The translations under genes were made by a program, and so were the position numbers. A DNA stretch of 64,000 nucleotides, taken from NCBI RefSeq assembly GCF_002891295.1, contig NZ_LGUI01000005.1:186001-250000 (forward strand). Direction: 5' to 3'. The notes below the pieces were generated by a model. That model had not been told where the DNA came from, did not search any database, and worked only from the letters and a program-made list of their open reading frames with translations. Below, piece after piece: positions 27,277 to 39,683 of this stretch; position 1 is the first letter of the stretch, and each line of letters begins with the position of its first letter. The stretch is from Streptomyces eurocidicus. GTDB lineage: Bacteria > Actinomycetota > Actinomycetes > Streptomycetales > Streptomycetaceae.

Positions 27277-27723
27277 TCAGGGGTGCTTGGCCGTCATGAC
27301 CAGGCTGAGGAATCCCGCGTCCAGGTCACCTGATGCGGCCAGGCCGTCGAAGCGGCTCCAGAGTCCGGCGAACCGCTCGCGGGCGTGGCCCCAGTCCGTG
27401 GCGGGCATGGTGACCAGGCCGTAGAGACGGACACTATGCTCTTTCAGGGCGTCCAGGATCTCCGGGAGCCCTGGTGGGATGTGCCAGGCATCCCGGTAGG
27501 CGTTGACGGTCGAGGCGACGGCCGCAGGCGGGACATCGAGCACCGCCACGATGGCGTCGAACGCCTCCTGACGGTTCAGCTCTCCCGCCGCGTAGCGCAG
27601 CCACGAGCTGGTCTTGAAGACCTTGCGGGCCCGAACGCCGGCCAACTCACCGGCGAGCGTGCCCGGCCCCTGAATGAGCATCCCGTTGGCCTCCACGATG
27701 AGGTCGGCGCCGTCCCGCGTCAT
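27277..27723 (-). CDS. HAD-like protein lacking the catalytic aspartate, possibly truncated
   Basis: The 148-residue protein follows the cap and core pattern of HAD phosphatases (KTSSWLRYAAGELNRQEAF, then LPEILDALKEHSVRLYGLVTM). Motif I, normally DxDxT/V, reads VEANGML, so the nucleophile is absent. The protein ends soon after SGDLDAGFLSLVMTAKHP, before motif IV. It is thus either a non-catalytic relative or a decaying gene. GGGGGGAG just before the ATG suggests it is still translated. Confidence 0.5.
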   Translation of the reverse strand: MTRDGADLIVEANGMLIQGPGTLAGELAGVRARKVFKTSSWLRYAAGELNRQEAFDAIVAVLDVPPAAVASTVNAYRDAWHIPPGLPEILDALKEHSVRLYGLVTMPATDWGHARERFAGLWSRFDGLAASGDLDAGFLSLVMTAKHP

Positions 27724-28035
27724 CGCTCCCCCCTTGTCGTGGCCGTCAGCGGCAGTTGCCGTACTCGCCGAGAGACCAACGCTAAGGCCGGACGCGCAGG
27801 TCAGGGCTGGTTACTCGGCTGGAGCGACAGGCTGCCGGCACCTGACGATCACCTTCTACCAGGGCGACCTGCTCCTGGTCCGGAGAGACCAGAGTCTGAT
27901 CTTCGTCCCCGTGGGCCGCACGCTTCCCAACTCGCCGCTGTGGCACAGATTGTGGACTTGCCGGTCCATTCTCGGCGTCCTAGCGTGCAGCCGTTCCCCA
28001 CGACGCGCCCGTCGGCGCACAGAGAGGTGTCACCC
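27724..28035. other. Divergent intergenic region, no gene seen
   Basis: About 310 bases separate the HAD-like gene and the quinone reductase gene. Open frames here lack family resemblance and have poor codon use. It probably holds both promoters, but I found no clear operator. Confidence 0.4.
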
Positions 28036-28998
28036 ATGCATGCGATCCGTATCGAGGAGCACGGCGGTCCCGAGGTCATGCGCTGGACCGAGCTGCCGGA
28101 CCCGGTACCCGGCCCCGGTGAGGCGCTGGTACGGCTGGGCGCCGCCGGGGTGAACTACATGGACATCGGCGCCCGCGCCGAGGGCGGCCCCGGCTGGGGT
28201 GCCCCCGCGGTCCTCGGTGCCGAGGGGATGGGCCGTGTCGCCGCCCTGGGTGACGGGGTCCGGGGCCTGGCCGTCGGCGACCGGGTGGCCTGGTTCTACC
28301 ACCCGGGCAGCTACGCCGAGCTGCTCGCCATACCTGCGGACTCGCTGATCAAGGTTCCCGACGGCGTCGGCGACGAGACCGCGGCCGCCATGATGATGCA
28401 GGGCCTGACCGCCAGTCACCTGAGCACCGACACCTACCCGATCGGCCCCGGCGACACCGCCGTGGTGCACGCGGCGGCGGGCGGGGTGGGGCAGCTGCTC
28501 ACGCAGATGATCAAGGCGCGCGGCGGTCGTGTGATCGGCCTGGTCTCCCGCGAGGAGAAGGCGCCCGTCGCGAAGGAGGCCGGTGCCGACCATGTGCTCG
28601 TCCACTCCGGCGGCGGCTTCGAGGAGCGGATCAAGGAGCTGACCGGCGGGCGGGGAGCCGACGTCGTCTACGACGGCGGCGGCGCCGGTACGTTCCTCTC
28701 CTCGCAGTTGGCCCTGCGCCCGCACGGGGTACACGCCTACTACGGCCCCTTCATGGGCGTCCCGACCCTGCGGCCCACCGATCTGCCCAACAGCATCCTG
28801 CTGACCTACCCCGTGGTGCACCACCACGTCCCCACCCACGAGGCCCTGCTGCGAAGGACCGGTGAGCTGTTCGACCTCGTCCTCGACGGACGGCTCACGC
28901 CACGCGTCACCGGCCGCTACGCCCTCGCGGACGCGGCCCGGGCCCACGCCGACATCGAGTCGCGCCGGACCACCGGAAAACTGCTGCTCCTGCCCTGA
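28036..28998 (+). CDS. NADPH:quinone reductase-like zinc-free alcohol dehydrogenase family protein
   Basis: The 320-residue medium-chain reductase has the N-terminal GroES-like domain (VLGAEGMGRVAALGDGV near residue 57). The Rossmann domain has AAAGGVGQLLTQMIKARGG near 152 and ends with the typical ADAARAHADIESRRTTGKLLLL. The zinc-ligand cysteines of alcohol dehydrogenases are absent, as in quinone reductases. It transfers a hydride from NADPH to quinones or enones. AGAGAGG lies before the ATG at 28036. Confidence 0.9.
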   Translation: MHAIRIEEHGGPEVMRWTELPDPVPGPGEALVRLGAAGVNYMDIGARAEGGPGWGAPAVLGAEGMGRVAALGDGVRGLAVGDRVAWFYHPGSYAELLAIPADSLIKVPDGVGDETAAAMMMQGLTASHLSTDTYPIGPGDTAVVHAAAGGVGQLLTQMIKARGGRVIGLVSREEKAPVAKEAGADHVLVHSGGGFEERIKELTGGRGADVVYDGGGAGTFLSSQLALRPHGVHAYYGPFMGVPTLRPTDLPNSILLTYPVVHHHVPTHEALLRRTGELFDLVLDGRLTPRVTGRYALADAARAHADIESRRTTGKLLLLP

Positions 28999-29438
28999 CC
29001 GGCCACCCCGGACCCGCCCCGCTTCAGCCCGGCATCGTACGGGCCGGTGGCCCAAGGCGAACTCGGCAGTGCGCGCGGGGTATTCGCACCGGCGTACGCC
29101 CTAACCGCCTGCCGAGCGCCCGCGCTCCTCTCCGTGCGCCGTGCGAGCCGTGAAACGGCGCGCGCCCGTCGCTCGCACGGCGCTCCCGGTGCCTTTCAAG
29201 TGCGCCACTCCACACTCTGTCGCTCCTTGCCCCCTGCCAGGCGCCCGCCTAGCCTTGCGAGGGTGTGCCGAAGCGCAATTCATTCTCTATCTGCGCATAG
29301 AGCCGTAAATCTTTCAGGGGCTTGAGACCCCCGGCACTAAGCTTGTACGACGCTCTGCCACTTGCTGCTGTCCCAGAACGTGTCCCCGCGCCGGACCGTA
29401 TGACAGCGCCGCCCCCACCCGGCGAAGGAGAAGTCGGC
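28999..29438. promoter_or_regulatory. 440-base intergenic region upstream of PKS operon
   Basis: No convincing gene lies here. The second half becomes AT-richer (about 29270-29345), in strong contrast to its surroundings, and is the likely promoter region of the PKS operon. GGAGAA precedes the PKS start at 29439. I see no clear operator. Confidence 0.4.
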
Positions 29439-33380
<3,942 letters not shown>

Positions 33381-33435
33381 GCCGTTCCTCCCGCCGCACC
33401 GGCAGGCCACCCGGCAGATCCCACCCAGAGGGGAA

Positions 33436-34902
33436 GTGCCCGCGACCGTGTTAAGCACCGACTTAGTCAACAACTACCTCGACAGCCACCTCGGCGAGCG
33501 CCAGGTCAACAAGATCCAGCACGGCTTCCCGTCACCGCGGTACTGGAACGAGCTGTCCGTGCCGCTCGAAGAGATCGGCGAGGACCGCCGCCGACTGCGC
33601 GAAGTGCACGGGAAGTCCCCGGTCTTCCTCTACATCGGCGTGCCCTACTGCATCAAGACCGACCCCGGGAAGTGCGGGTACTGCCTGTTCCCCGTCGAGG
33701 AGTTCCAGGGCAACGCCGCCCTGGAGAACTACTACGGCTATGTGGAACGCGAAGCCGAGATGTACCGGGAGCAGATGGAGGACACCGTCCTCGTCGGGGC
33801 GTACTTCGGCGGAGGCACCTCGAACCTCTACAAGGCCCCCGTCTACCACCGGATCATGGACATGACGCGCAGCCTCTTCCCCGAGATAGCGGAGGAGGCG
33901 GACCTCACCCTGGAGGGCATCCCCCAGCTCTTCACGCGGGAGAAGATGGAGGCGATCCGCGGCTCCGGGATGAACCGGATCAGCATGGGCGTCCAGCAGA
34001 TCAACGAACGGCTCAACAGCCTCAGCGGGCGCAAGCAGACGACCAAACACGTCATCCAGAGCCTGGAATGGGCCCGCGAACTCGGGCTGTCCGCCAATGT
34101 CGACCTCATCTTCGGCTGGCCCCAGCAGACCGTCGACACCCTGCTGGAGGACCTGGAGACCCTGGTCTCCTGGGACGTCTACGACATCACCCACTACGAG
34201 CTGAACGTCGGCGGCCCGACCGACTTCGCGCTCAACCGCTACCACGAGCTGCCCAGCACCCTGGCCAACCTGGAGCTGTACCGGGCGGGGCGGGACTTCC
34301 TGCTCGACCACGGATACCGGCAGCTGTCGACGTACAACTTCCGCCGCCCCGGCGATCCGACGGCCCGGGACTTCCGCGAGGGCTACACCACCCGCTTCGA
34401 CCACCTGGACACCCTCGGGCTCGGCTACGCGGCGATCACCTTCTTCGGCAACCCCACGCTGCCGCCCGGGCGTTCCTGGTCGTTCATCAACCACCGCAGC
34501 CTGCCCCAGTACAAGGCGGCGGTCGACAACGGCCGGTTCCCCGTCGAGCGCGGCTTCCGGCACACACCCGACGACTGGCTGCTGATGGTGCTCTTCCGCA
34601 GCCTCATCAGCACCGAGGTCGACCGGGTCCAGTACCGCGCCGCCCTGGGCATCGACGTCTACGAGAAGTTCGCGACGGTCTGGGACGCCCTGGCCGAGCG
34701 GGGCCTCGCGCAGATCACACCGGAGTGGATCAGGCTGGTCGGCGACGGGGCGTTCTACGCGCCCATGATCTCCGCCCTGATCGCCGAGGAACGCTATCGC
34801 GAGCTGCGCGAGGAGACCGCGCGGCACCGGAGGGAGTCCCGCGGGCCCGCCGCCGCGGCGGGTGTGACGCTGCCGGTGCCCGGGGTGGGCAGTGCCGGAT
34901 GA
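33436..34902 (+). CDS. HemN-like radical SAM enzyme, probable polyketide cyclopropanase
   Basis: The 488-residue protein has the HemN-type radical SAM core. The cluster cysteines C72, C80 and C83 have CX7CX2C spacing in place of the usual CX3CX2C. GAYFGGGTSNLY is the SAM-binding GGGTP-like motif, and GMNRISMGVQQINE and NVDLIFGWPQQT are HemN family signatures. It sits between an iterative PKS and a ketoreductase and lacks any haem context. I infer cyclopropanation of the growing polyketide, as for Jaw5. Leucines 6 and 10 are encoded by TTA (33451 and 33463), a sign of bldA control. The start may be GTG 33436 or GTG 33448. Confidence 0.88.
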   Translation: MPATVLSTDLVNNYLDSHLGERQVNKIQHGFPSPRYWNELSVPLEEIGEDRRRLREVHGKSPVFLYIGVPYCIKTDPGKCGYCLFPVEEFQGNAALENYYGYVEREAEMYREQMEDTVLVGAYFGGGTSNLYKAPVYHRIMDMTRSLFPEIAEEADLTLEGIPQLFTREKMEAIRGSGMNRISMGVQQINERLNSLSGRKQTTKHVIQSLEWARELGLSANVDLIFGWPQQTVDTLLEDLETLVSWDVYDITHYELNVGGPTDFALNRYHELPSTLANLELYRAGRDFLLDHGYRQLSTYNFRRPGDPTARDFREGYTTRFDHLDTLGLGYAAITFFGNPTLPPGRSWSFINHRSLPQYKAAVDNGRFPVERGFRHTPDDWLLMVLFRSLISTEVDRVQYRAALGIDVYEKFATVWDALAERGLAQITPEWIRLVGDGAFYAPMISALIAEERYRELREETARHRRESRGPAAAAGVTLPVPGVGSAG

Positions 34903-35653
34903 CCTCCCCCTGGCGGGGCGCGGCTGCATCGTCACCGGCGGGTCGAGAGGCATCGGCGCGGCGGTGGTGCGGCTGGCGCTGGCGCAGGGCGCCGACGTCG
35001 TCTTCGGCTACCACAGCGCGGAGGAACGGGCCCGCGCCCTGGCCGACGAACTGCGCGCCGCCCACCCCGGCCGGCGCTGCGTCCCGCTGTACGCCCAGGT
35101 CGCCGACGCGGCGGAGGCCGGACGCTTCGCCGCCGCGGCCCTGGGCCACCTGGACCGGTTCGACGTCCTCGTCAACAATGCCGGCGTCACCCGTGACACC
35201 CTGTTCGCCCGTATGGTCCCGGAGCAGTGGCACGACGTCATGTCCACCAACCTCGACAGCATGTACACCGTCACCAAGCCGCTGCTGATGCCCCTGGTGA
35301 AGCAGCGTGGCGGCGCCATCATCAACATCGCCTCCTCGTCCGGGCTGCACGGCATCCCCGGCCAGACGGCCTATTCGGCCGCCAAGGCCGGGGTCATCGG
35401 CTTCACGAAGGCCCTGGCGAAGGAGATCGGTTCCCGGGGCGTCACCGTCAACGCGGTCGCCCCCGGCCTGATCGAGACGGACATGACGGCGGCGATCCCA
35501 CCGGACAAGGCCGAGTTCCTCAAGTCCCTCATCCCCGGGCACGCGTTCGGCTCCCCCGAGGACGTGGCGCACCTGGTGTGCTTCCTGGCGTCCGACCGGG
35601 CGCGCTACATCACCGGGCAGGCGATCGAGGTGTCCGGGGGTCTGGTGGTCTAG
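34892..35653 (+). CDS. FabG-like short-chain dehydrogenase, probable trans-acting ketoreductase
   Basis: The 253-residue classical SDR has the cofactor motif TGGSRGIG near residue 14, VNNAGVTRD, the catalytic serine in IASSSG, and YSAAK with the catalytic tyrosine and lysine. NAVAPGLIETDM follows. It looks like 3-oxoacyl-ACP reductase. It overlaps the radical SAM gene by 11 bases and so is cotranslated with it. It probably supplies the KR activity missing from the PKS at 29439, as Jaw6 does for Jaw4. Confidence 0.9.
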   Translation: MPDDLPLAGRGCIVTGGSRGIGAAVVRLALAQGADVVFGYHSAEERARALADELRAAHPGRRCVPLYAQVADAAEAGRFAAAALGHLDRFDVLVNNAGVTRDTLFARMVPEQWHDVMSTNLDSMYTVTKPLLMPLVKQRGGAIINIASSSGLHGIPGQTAYSAAKAGVIGFTKALAKEIGSRGVTVNAVAPGLIETDMTAAIPPDKAEFLKSLIPGHAFGSPEDVAHLVCFLASDRARYITGQAIEVSGGLVV

Positions 35654-35705
35654 GGCGTGCGCGCGGGGCACTCGGCGCCCTCGGCGCCCTCGGTTCAGGG
35701 GTGGC

Positions 35706-36836
35706 CTACCGGCCCTGCTCGGTGATCATCTTGATCAGGGCCCGGGGCGTGTCGTTCTCGAAGTCGGTCCCATGGGCCTCGGCGCCTTCGAAAGCGACGA
35801 CCTCGGCGCTGCGGGCGAACATGGCCGGCTCGTACTCGGCGAGCGCGGCCTCGACGTCGCCGGGGGACGCGGCGAGGGCCGCGCCGAGTTCGGCGCCGTC
35901 GAGCATGGCCAGGTTGGCGCCTTCGCCGTTCGGGGCCGCGAGGTGGGCGGCGTCGCCGAGCAGGGTCACCCCGGGTACCCGGTCCCAGCGGTGCCCGGCC
36001 GGCAGCGCGTAGAAGGGGCGCAGGACCGGCGCGGTATCGCCCTCGGTGATCAGCGCGGTGAGTTCCGGCGCCCAGCCGTCGAACTCCCGCGCGATCCGGG
36101 CGGTGGCCGCGGCGGCATCGGTGAAGTCGATGGCGGCGAACCAGTCCTGGGACCTGGACAGTGCCACGTAGGTGTGCAGGGTGCCGCCGCTCTCCCGGTG
36201 GGCGAAGATGTCCCTGCCCGGCGCGGGCGCGATCAGCATTCCGCCGCCGACCGCTTTCGCGGCGGCCGGGTGCCGGGTGTCGGCGTCGAACAGGTAGGTC
36301 TCGACGGACGACGTGCCGGCGTACTCGGGTGTGGCGGTGGAGAGCAGCGGCCGGACCCGTGACCACGCGCCGTCCGCGCCGACCAGCAGGGACGTCTCGA
36401 CGGTGGTGCCGTCGGTGAACGTCACCTCGTGGCGGCCCTCGCCGAGGGCGCGGGTGCCGCCGGCCTTGTGCCCCCACCGGACGGTGCCGGCGGGGAGCGA
36501 ACCGAGCAGTATCCGCCGCAGCTCGCCGCGCGGCACCTCGGGGCGGCCGCCCGTGCCGTCGTCGGCCTTGTCGAGCAGGACGGTCCCGTCCCGGTCGAGG
36601 ACCCGTACCGCCTGGCGGCCCTCCAGGACGATGGCGTGGAACTCGTCCATCAGGCCGGCCGCCTTGAGGGCGAGCTGCCCGTTGTAGTCGTGGATGTCGA
36701 GCAGCCCGCCCTGCGTGCGAGCCGTCGGGGAGGACTCGGCCTCGTAGACCGTGGCCGGGATGCCGTGGACGTGCAGGACGCGGGCCAGCGTGAGTCCGCC
36801 GAGTCCGGCGCCGATGATCGTGACAGGGGTATGCAT
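35706..36836 (-). CDS. FAD-dependent monooxygenase, TetX/PHBH-like
   Basis: The 376-residue flavoprotein of the aromatic hydroxylase class has the FAD motif IIGAGLGGLTLARVL (residues 7-21), VPRGELRRIL, LLVGADGAWSRVR with the DG motif, and LLGDAAHLAAPNGEGANLAM with the GD motif. The glycine-rich and ARTQGGLLDIH features are close to TetX-type and related antibiotic-tailoring or inactivating enzymes. It is convergent with the PKS operon, so it could tailor its product, but this is not shown. GAGGAG precedes the ATG. Confidence 0.85.
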   Translation of the reverse strand: MHTPVTIIGAGLGGLTLARVLHVHGIPATVYEAESSPTARTQGGLLDIHDYNGQLALKAAGLMDEFHAIVLEGRQAVRVLDRDGTVLLDKADDGTGGRPEVPRGELRRILLGSLPAGTVRWGHKAGGTRALGEGRHEVTFTDGTTVETSLLVGADGAWSRVRPLLSTATPEYAGTSSVETYLFDADTRHPAAAKAVGGGMLIAPAPGRDIFAHRESGGTLHTYVALSRSQDWFAAIDFTDAAAATARIAREFDGWAPELTALITEGDTAPVLRPFYALPAGHRWDRVPGVTLLGDAAHLAAPNGEGANLAMLDGAELGAALAASPGDVEAALAEYEPAMFARSAEVVAFEGAEAHGTDFENDTPRALIKMITEQGR

Positions 36837-37166
36837 GGTGACTCCTCGCGGTCGGGGCCGCCCGGTGGTCTCCGGCGGCCTTTTCCGGAAAGGTGCCAGG
36901 ACCCGCCGACAAGCCGCCGACACCGGACCGGCGGCCCCGATGGACGACCGACACCCACGGACGGAGCGGCCTGGGCCCGGTGCCACGTGGCGCGTGGGAG
37001 GCGGCGTTCGGTGAGCGTCCAGGCGTTCGCTCCAGCAATGGCCGTATCCGAAGCGGAGGGAACCTCCCTCGGCATTGACTGGGGGCCCGGCCGGGTTGTT
37101 GGCTGCCTCCGCGTAACCCATGCGCATATGCCCGCACCGTATGAATCGTATGAGAGGGGAACGACC
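36837..37166. promoter_or_regulatory. Divergent intergenic region, monooxygenase and propeller genes
   Basis: These 330 bases have no convincing gene. A short direct repeat CGTATGA-at-CGTATGA lies at about 37138-37153, just before the propeller gene's ribosome binding site. Promoters for both genes are expected here. Confidence 0.3.
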
Positions 37167-38471
37167 ATGCGTCGACTCAGACATGCCGCCGCGGCGGCGG
37201 CGTTGCTGGCCGGCTTCTCGACGGCCCTGCCCATGACCACGGCGGCGGCGGACGGCCGGCAGCCGCGCACCGAGCAGGTGAGCGTCGCGGCGGACGGCAC
37301 TCCCGCGAACGCGCCCGTGGACGGTGGGAGGATCAGCGGCGACGGACGCTTCGTGGTCTTCGCCTCCCGGGCGACCAACCTCGTCCCCGGAGCCACCGGG
37401 GACCGTATGAAGGTCTTCCTCAAGGATCTCCGGACGGGCCGGGTGGAGCTGATCAGCGCCACCCCGGACGGCTCGGTGGCCGATGACGACTCCACGGCCG
37501 ACAGCATCAGCGGGGACGGCCGTTACGTCGTCTTCTCGTCATTCGCCACCGACCTGACCGACGCCGCACGGACGGGCCGCCGGTCCGACGTCTACGTCCG
37601 GGACCGCGGGACGGGCCGGACCGAGCTTCTCGTACGGAGCGAGGACGTCCCCTCGGCGAAGAGCGCTTCCGACGGGCAGATCAGCGACGACGGCCGCTAC
37701 GTCGCGTTCTCCTCCACGGGCGGCGACGGCGTCGACTACATCCATGTCCGGGACCGCCGGGAGAAGACCACGGTGCGGATCGGCGACCGGTTGCCGTGGG
37801 GCGTGTACGCCTCACCGGTGATCAGCGCGGACGGCAGCAAGGTCGGTTTCAAGTCCAACGGCGTCCCCACGGATCCGCCTGCCACGGCGGGGGTGCCCGG
37901 GATCCGACGCCCCGCTCCGGACCGCCGGTTCTATGTGTACGACATCCGCACCCGCCGCACCCGGCCGGCCGCCTGGGGCCTGGACGGCGAGGACGTGCGG
38001 GCCGATCGGATCAGCCTCAGCCCCGACGGCCGGTACGCCCTCTTCTCCTGCACCTCGCAGCACGTCGTGGAGAACGACACCAACGAGGCGGGGGACGTCT
38101 TCGCCACGGACCTGGCCACCAATGGCATACGGCTCCTCAGCCTCGGCCCTGGCGGTGTGCAGGCCGACCGCAGCTCGCCCGTCGGCGCGCTCATGAGCGC
38201 CGACAACCGGAAGGTGTTCTTCACCTCGGGGGCCACCAATCTCGTGCCCGGTGACACCAACGACACCTACGACGTCTTCGCCCGGGACCTCGCGACCGGC
38301 GCCGTCGAACGCGTCAGTACCGGCGTCGACGGCGCGCAGCGGACCGACAACGCCCGTCTCCTGGGCGTCGACCGCGCCGGAGGCGCCGTGCTCTTCGGCA
38401 GCTCGGCGGACCAGCCCGTCCCCAAGGGCTCGCCCACCGTGTCCGGCCTTTTCGTACGGCGCCTCGCCTGA
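37167..38471 (+). CDS. Secreted TolB/WD40-like beta-propeller protein
   Basis: The 434-residue protein begins with a signal peptide (MRRLRHAAAAAALLAGFSTA, cleavage near TAAA). At least five PD40-type blades follow, marked by repeats such as ISGDGRFVVFASRATNLVPG, ISGDGRYVVFSSFATDL, ISDDGRYVAFSSTG, LSPDGRYALFSC and MSADNRKVFFTSGATNL. These are typical of TolB-like propellers that bind proteins or glycans. There is no enzyme motif. Its role outside the cell is unknown. Confidence 0.85.
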   Translation: MRRLRHAAAAAALLAGFSTALPMTTAAADGRQPRTEQVSVAADGTPANAPVDGGRISGDGRFVVFASRATNLVPGATGDRMKVFLKDLRTGRVELISATPDGSVADDDSTADSISGDGRYVVFSSFATDLTDAARTGRRSDVYVRDRGTGRTELLVRSEDVPSAKSASDGQISDDGRYVAFSSTGGDGVDYIHVRDRREKTTVRIGDRLPWGVYASPVISADGSKVGFKSNGVPTDPPATAGVPGIRRPAPDRRFYVYDIRTRRTRPAAWGLDGEDVRADRISLSPDGRYALFSCTSQHVVENDTNEAGDVFATDLATNGIRLLSLGPGGVQADRSSPVGALMSADNRKVFFTSGATNLVPGDTNDTYDVFARDLATGAVERVSTGVDGAQRTDNARLLGVDRAGGAVLFGSSADQPVPKGSPTVSGLFVRRLA

Positions 38472-38504
38472 CCCCCTCAAGGGCGAAGCCGGGCCGGCCG
38501 CGGC

Positions 38505-38530
38505 GGAAGGGAGTCTCGCGGCGCCCTTCC
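38505..38530. terminator. Hairpin between convergent genes
   Basis: GGAAGGG and CCCTTCC form a perfect 7-base stem around a 12-base loop between the propeller and thioesterase genes, followed by a C-rich tract. The position between convergent stops supports a terminator, but no T-run is present. Confidence 0.4.
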
Positions 38531-38552
38531 CCCGTGCGGCGGCCCGGGGCCC

Positions 38553-39458
38553 TCAGCCGAGGGTTCCGTGGCCGTCGCTCACCCGGATCAGGCCCTCCTG
38601 GGCCAGGGTGGCCACCAGCACACCGCCGCGGGTGAAGACCCGGCCCAGAACCAGTCCCCTCCCCCCGGAGGCCACCGGGGACTCCAGGTCGCAGAGCAGC
38701 CAGTCGTCCGCGCGGAAGGGCCGGTGGATCCAGACGGTGTAGTCGACGCTCCGGCCGCTGGCGTGGAACCACGAGACGCCGTGCCGGACCAGGACCGTCT
38801 CCAGCATGGTGACGTCGCAGACGTACACCAGCAGGCAGTCGTGGAGCAGGCGTTCGCGGTCGGTGCTCGCCTCCGGCGGTGCCACGCCCTTGGCGCGCAC
38901 CCACACCCGGGTCCGGGAGGACACCAGCGACGGGTCCTTCTCCACGTCGAAGCTCAACGGGCCGGCGAAGCGCAGCTCGTACGGCTTCCCGAGCGGCTGC
39001 ACCGGCTCGCCGAACGCCTTGGCCAGCCGCTCCTCGTAGGTCGGCAGGTCCTGCGGGGCCGGGACGGCCGGCATCGGGTCCTGGTGGCCGAGGCCCGGAT
39101 CGGGGCGGTGGAAGGAGGCGGTCAGGGCGAACACCTCCCGGCCGCGCTGGGTGGCCTGAACCCGCCGGGTGGCGAAGGAGGCGCTGTCCCGCACCCTGTC
39201 GACGCGGTACTCGAGGGGCGTGTTCGGCAGGGCGGGGCGCAGGAAGAAGCAGTGCGCGGAATGGACGGGCAGCCCGGCGGGTACGGTACGGCCGGCCGCG
39301 GCCAGCGCCTGGGCGGCCAGGTGCCCTCCGTACACCGGCGAGGACTGTTCCAGCGGCGGGGGGCCGAGGAAGTGCTCGCCGTCGCCCCGGTCCGGCGCGG
39401 GGGCGGCGTCGAGGTCGAGCCGGCCGAGCAGGTCCCGCAGCGCGTGCTCCTGGTCCAT
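38553..39458 (-). CDS. Acyl-CoA thioesterase II (TesB family)
   Basis: The 301-residue double hot-dog protein has PVYGGHLAAQALAAAGRTV in the first fold. The second has the family signature: VDYTVWIHRPFRADDWLL with the catalytic aspartate, SPVASGGRGLVLGRVF and LVATLAQEGLIR. It hydrolyses acyl-CoA thioesters. The ATG at 39458 gives the normal length; an upstream GTG at 39518 is possible. It lies 2.9 kb beyond the PKS operon, which has no thioesterase of its own, so a role in product release is a loose possibility. Confidence 0.9.
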   Translation of the reverse strand: MDQEHALRDLLGRLDLDAAPAPDRGDGEHFLGPPPLEQSSPVYGGHLAAQALAAAGRTVPAGLPVHSAHCFFLRPALPNTPLEYRVDRVRDSASFATRRVQATQRGREVFALTASFHRPDPGLGHQDPMPAVPAPQDLPTYEERLAKAFGEPVQPLGKPYELRFAGPLSFDVEKDPSLVSSRTRVWVRAKGVAPPEASTDRERLLHDCLLVYVCDVTMLETVLVRHGVSWFHASGRSVDYTVWIHRPFRADDWLLCDLESPVASGGRGLVLGRVFTRGGVLVATLAQEGLIRVSDGHGTLG

Positions 39459-39683
39459 GGGCCCCAACTTCGGCTCGGCGTCACCACTCGGGAACAAGTA
39501 TCCCCACCTCGGCGGCACCCCTCAACCGAACCACCGTAATAAACATGGGAGTTGCCCCGTCGACAGGACCTGGGCCGGTGCGGTATCTCGGAGTCACGCG
39601 TGGTGAACGATCGCCGTGAGCACCACGGCCCCGTACGACCGCCGGCCCGCGCTCGGCAGACCACTCGACCGGGAGGTCCGTTC

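Noticed and set aside
27674..28153. 159-codon plus-strand frame before the quinone reductase
   Set aside because: It overlaps the start of both neighbouring genes in the wrong frame and shows no family features.
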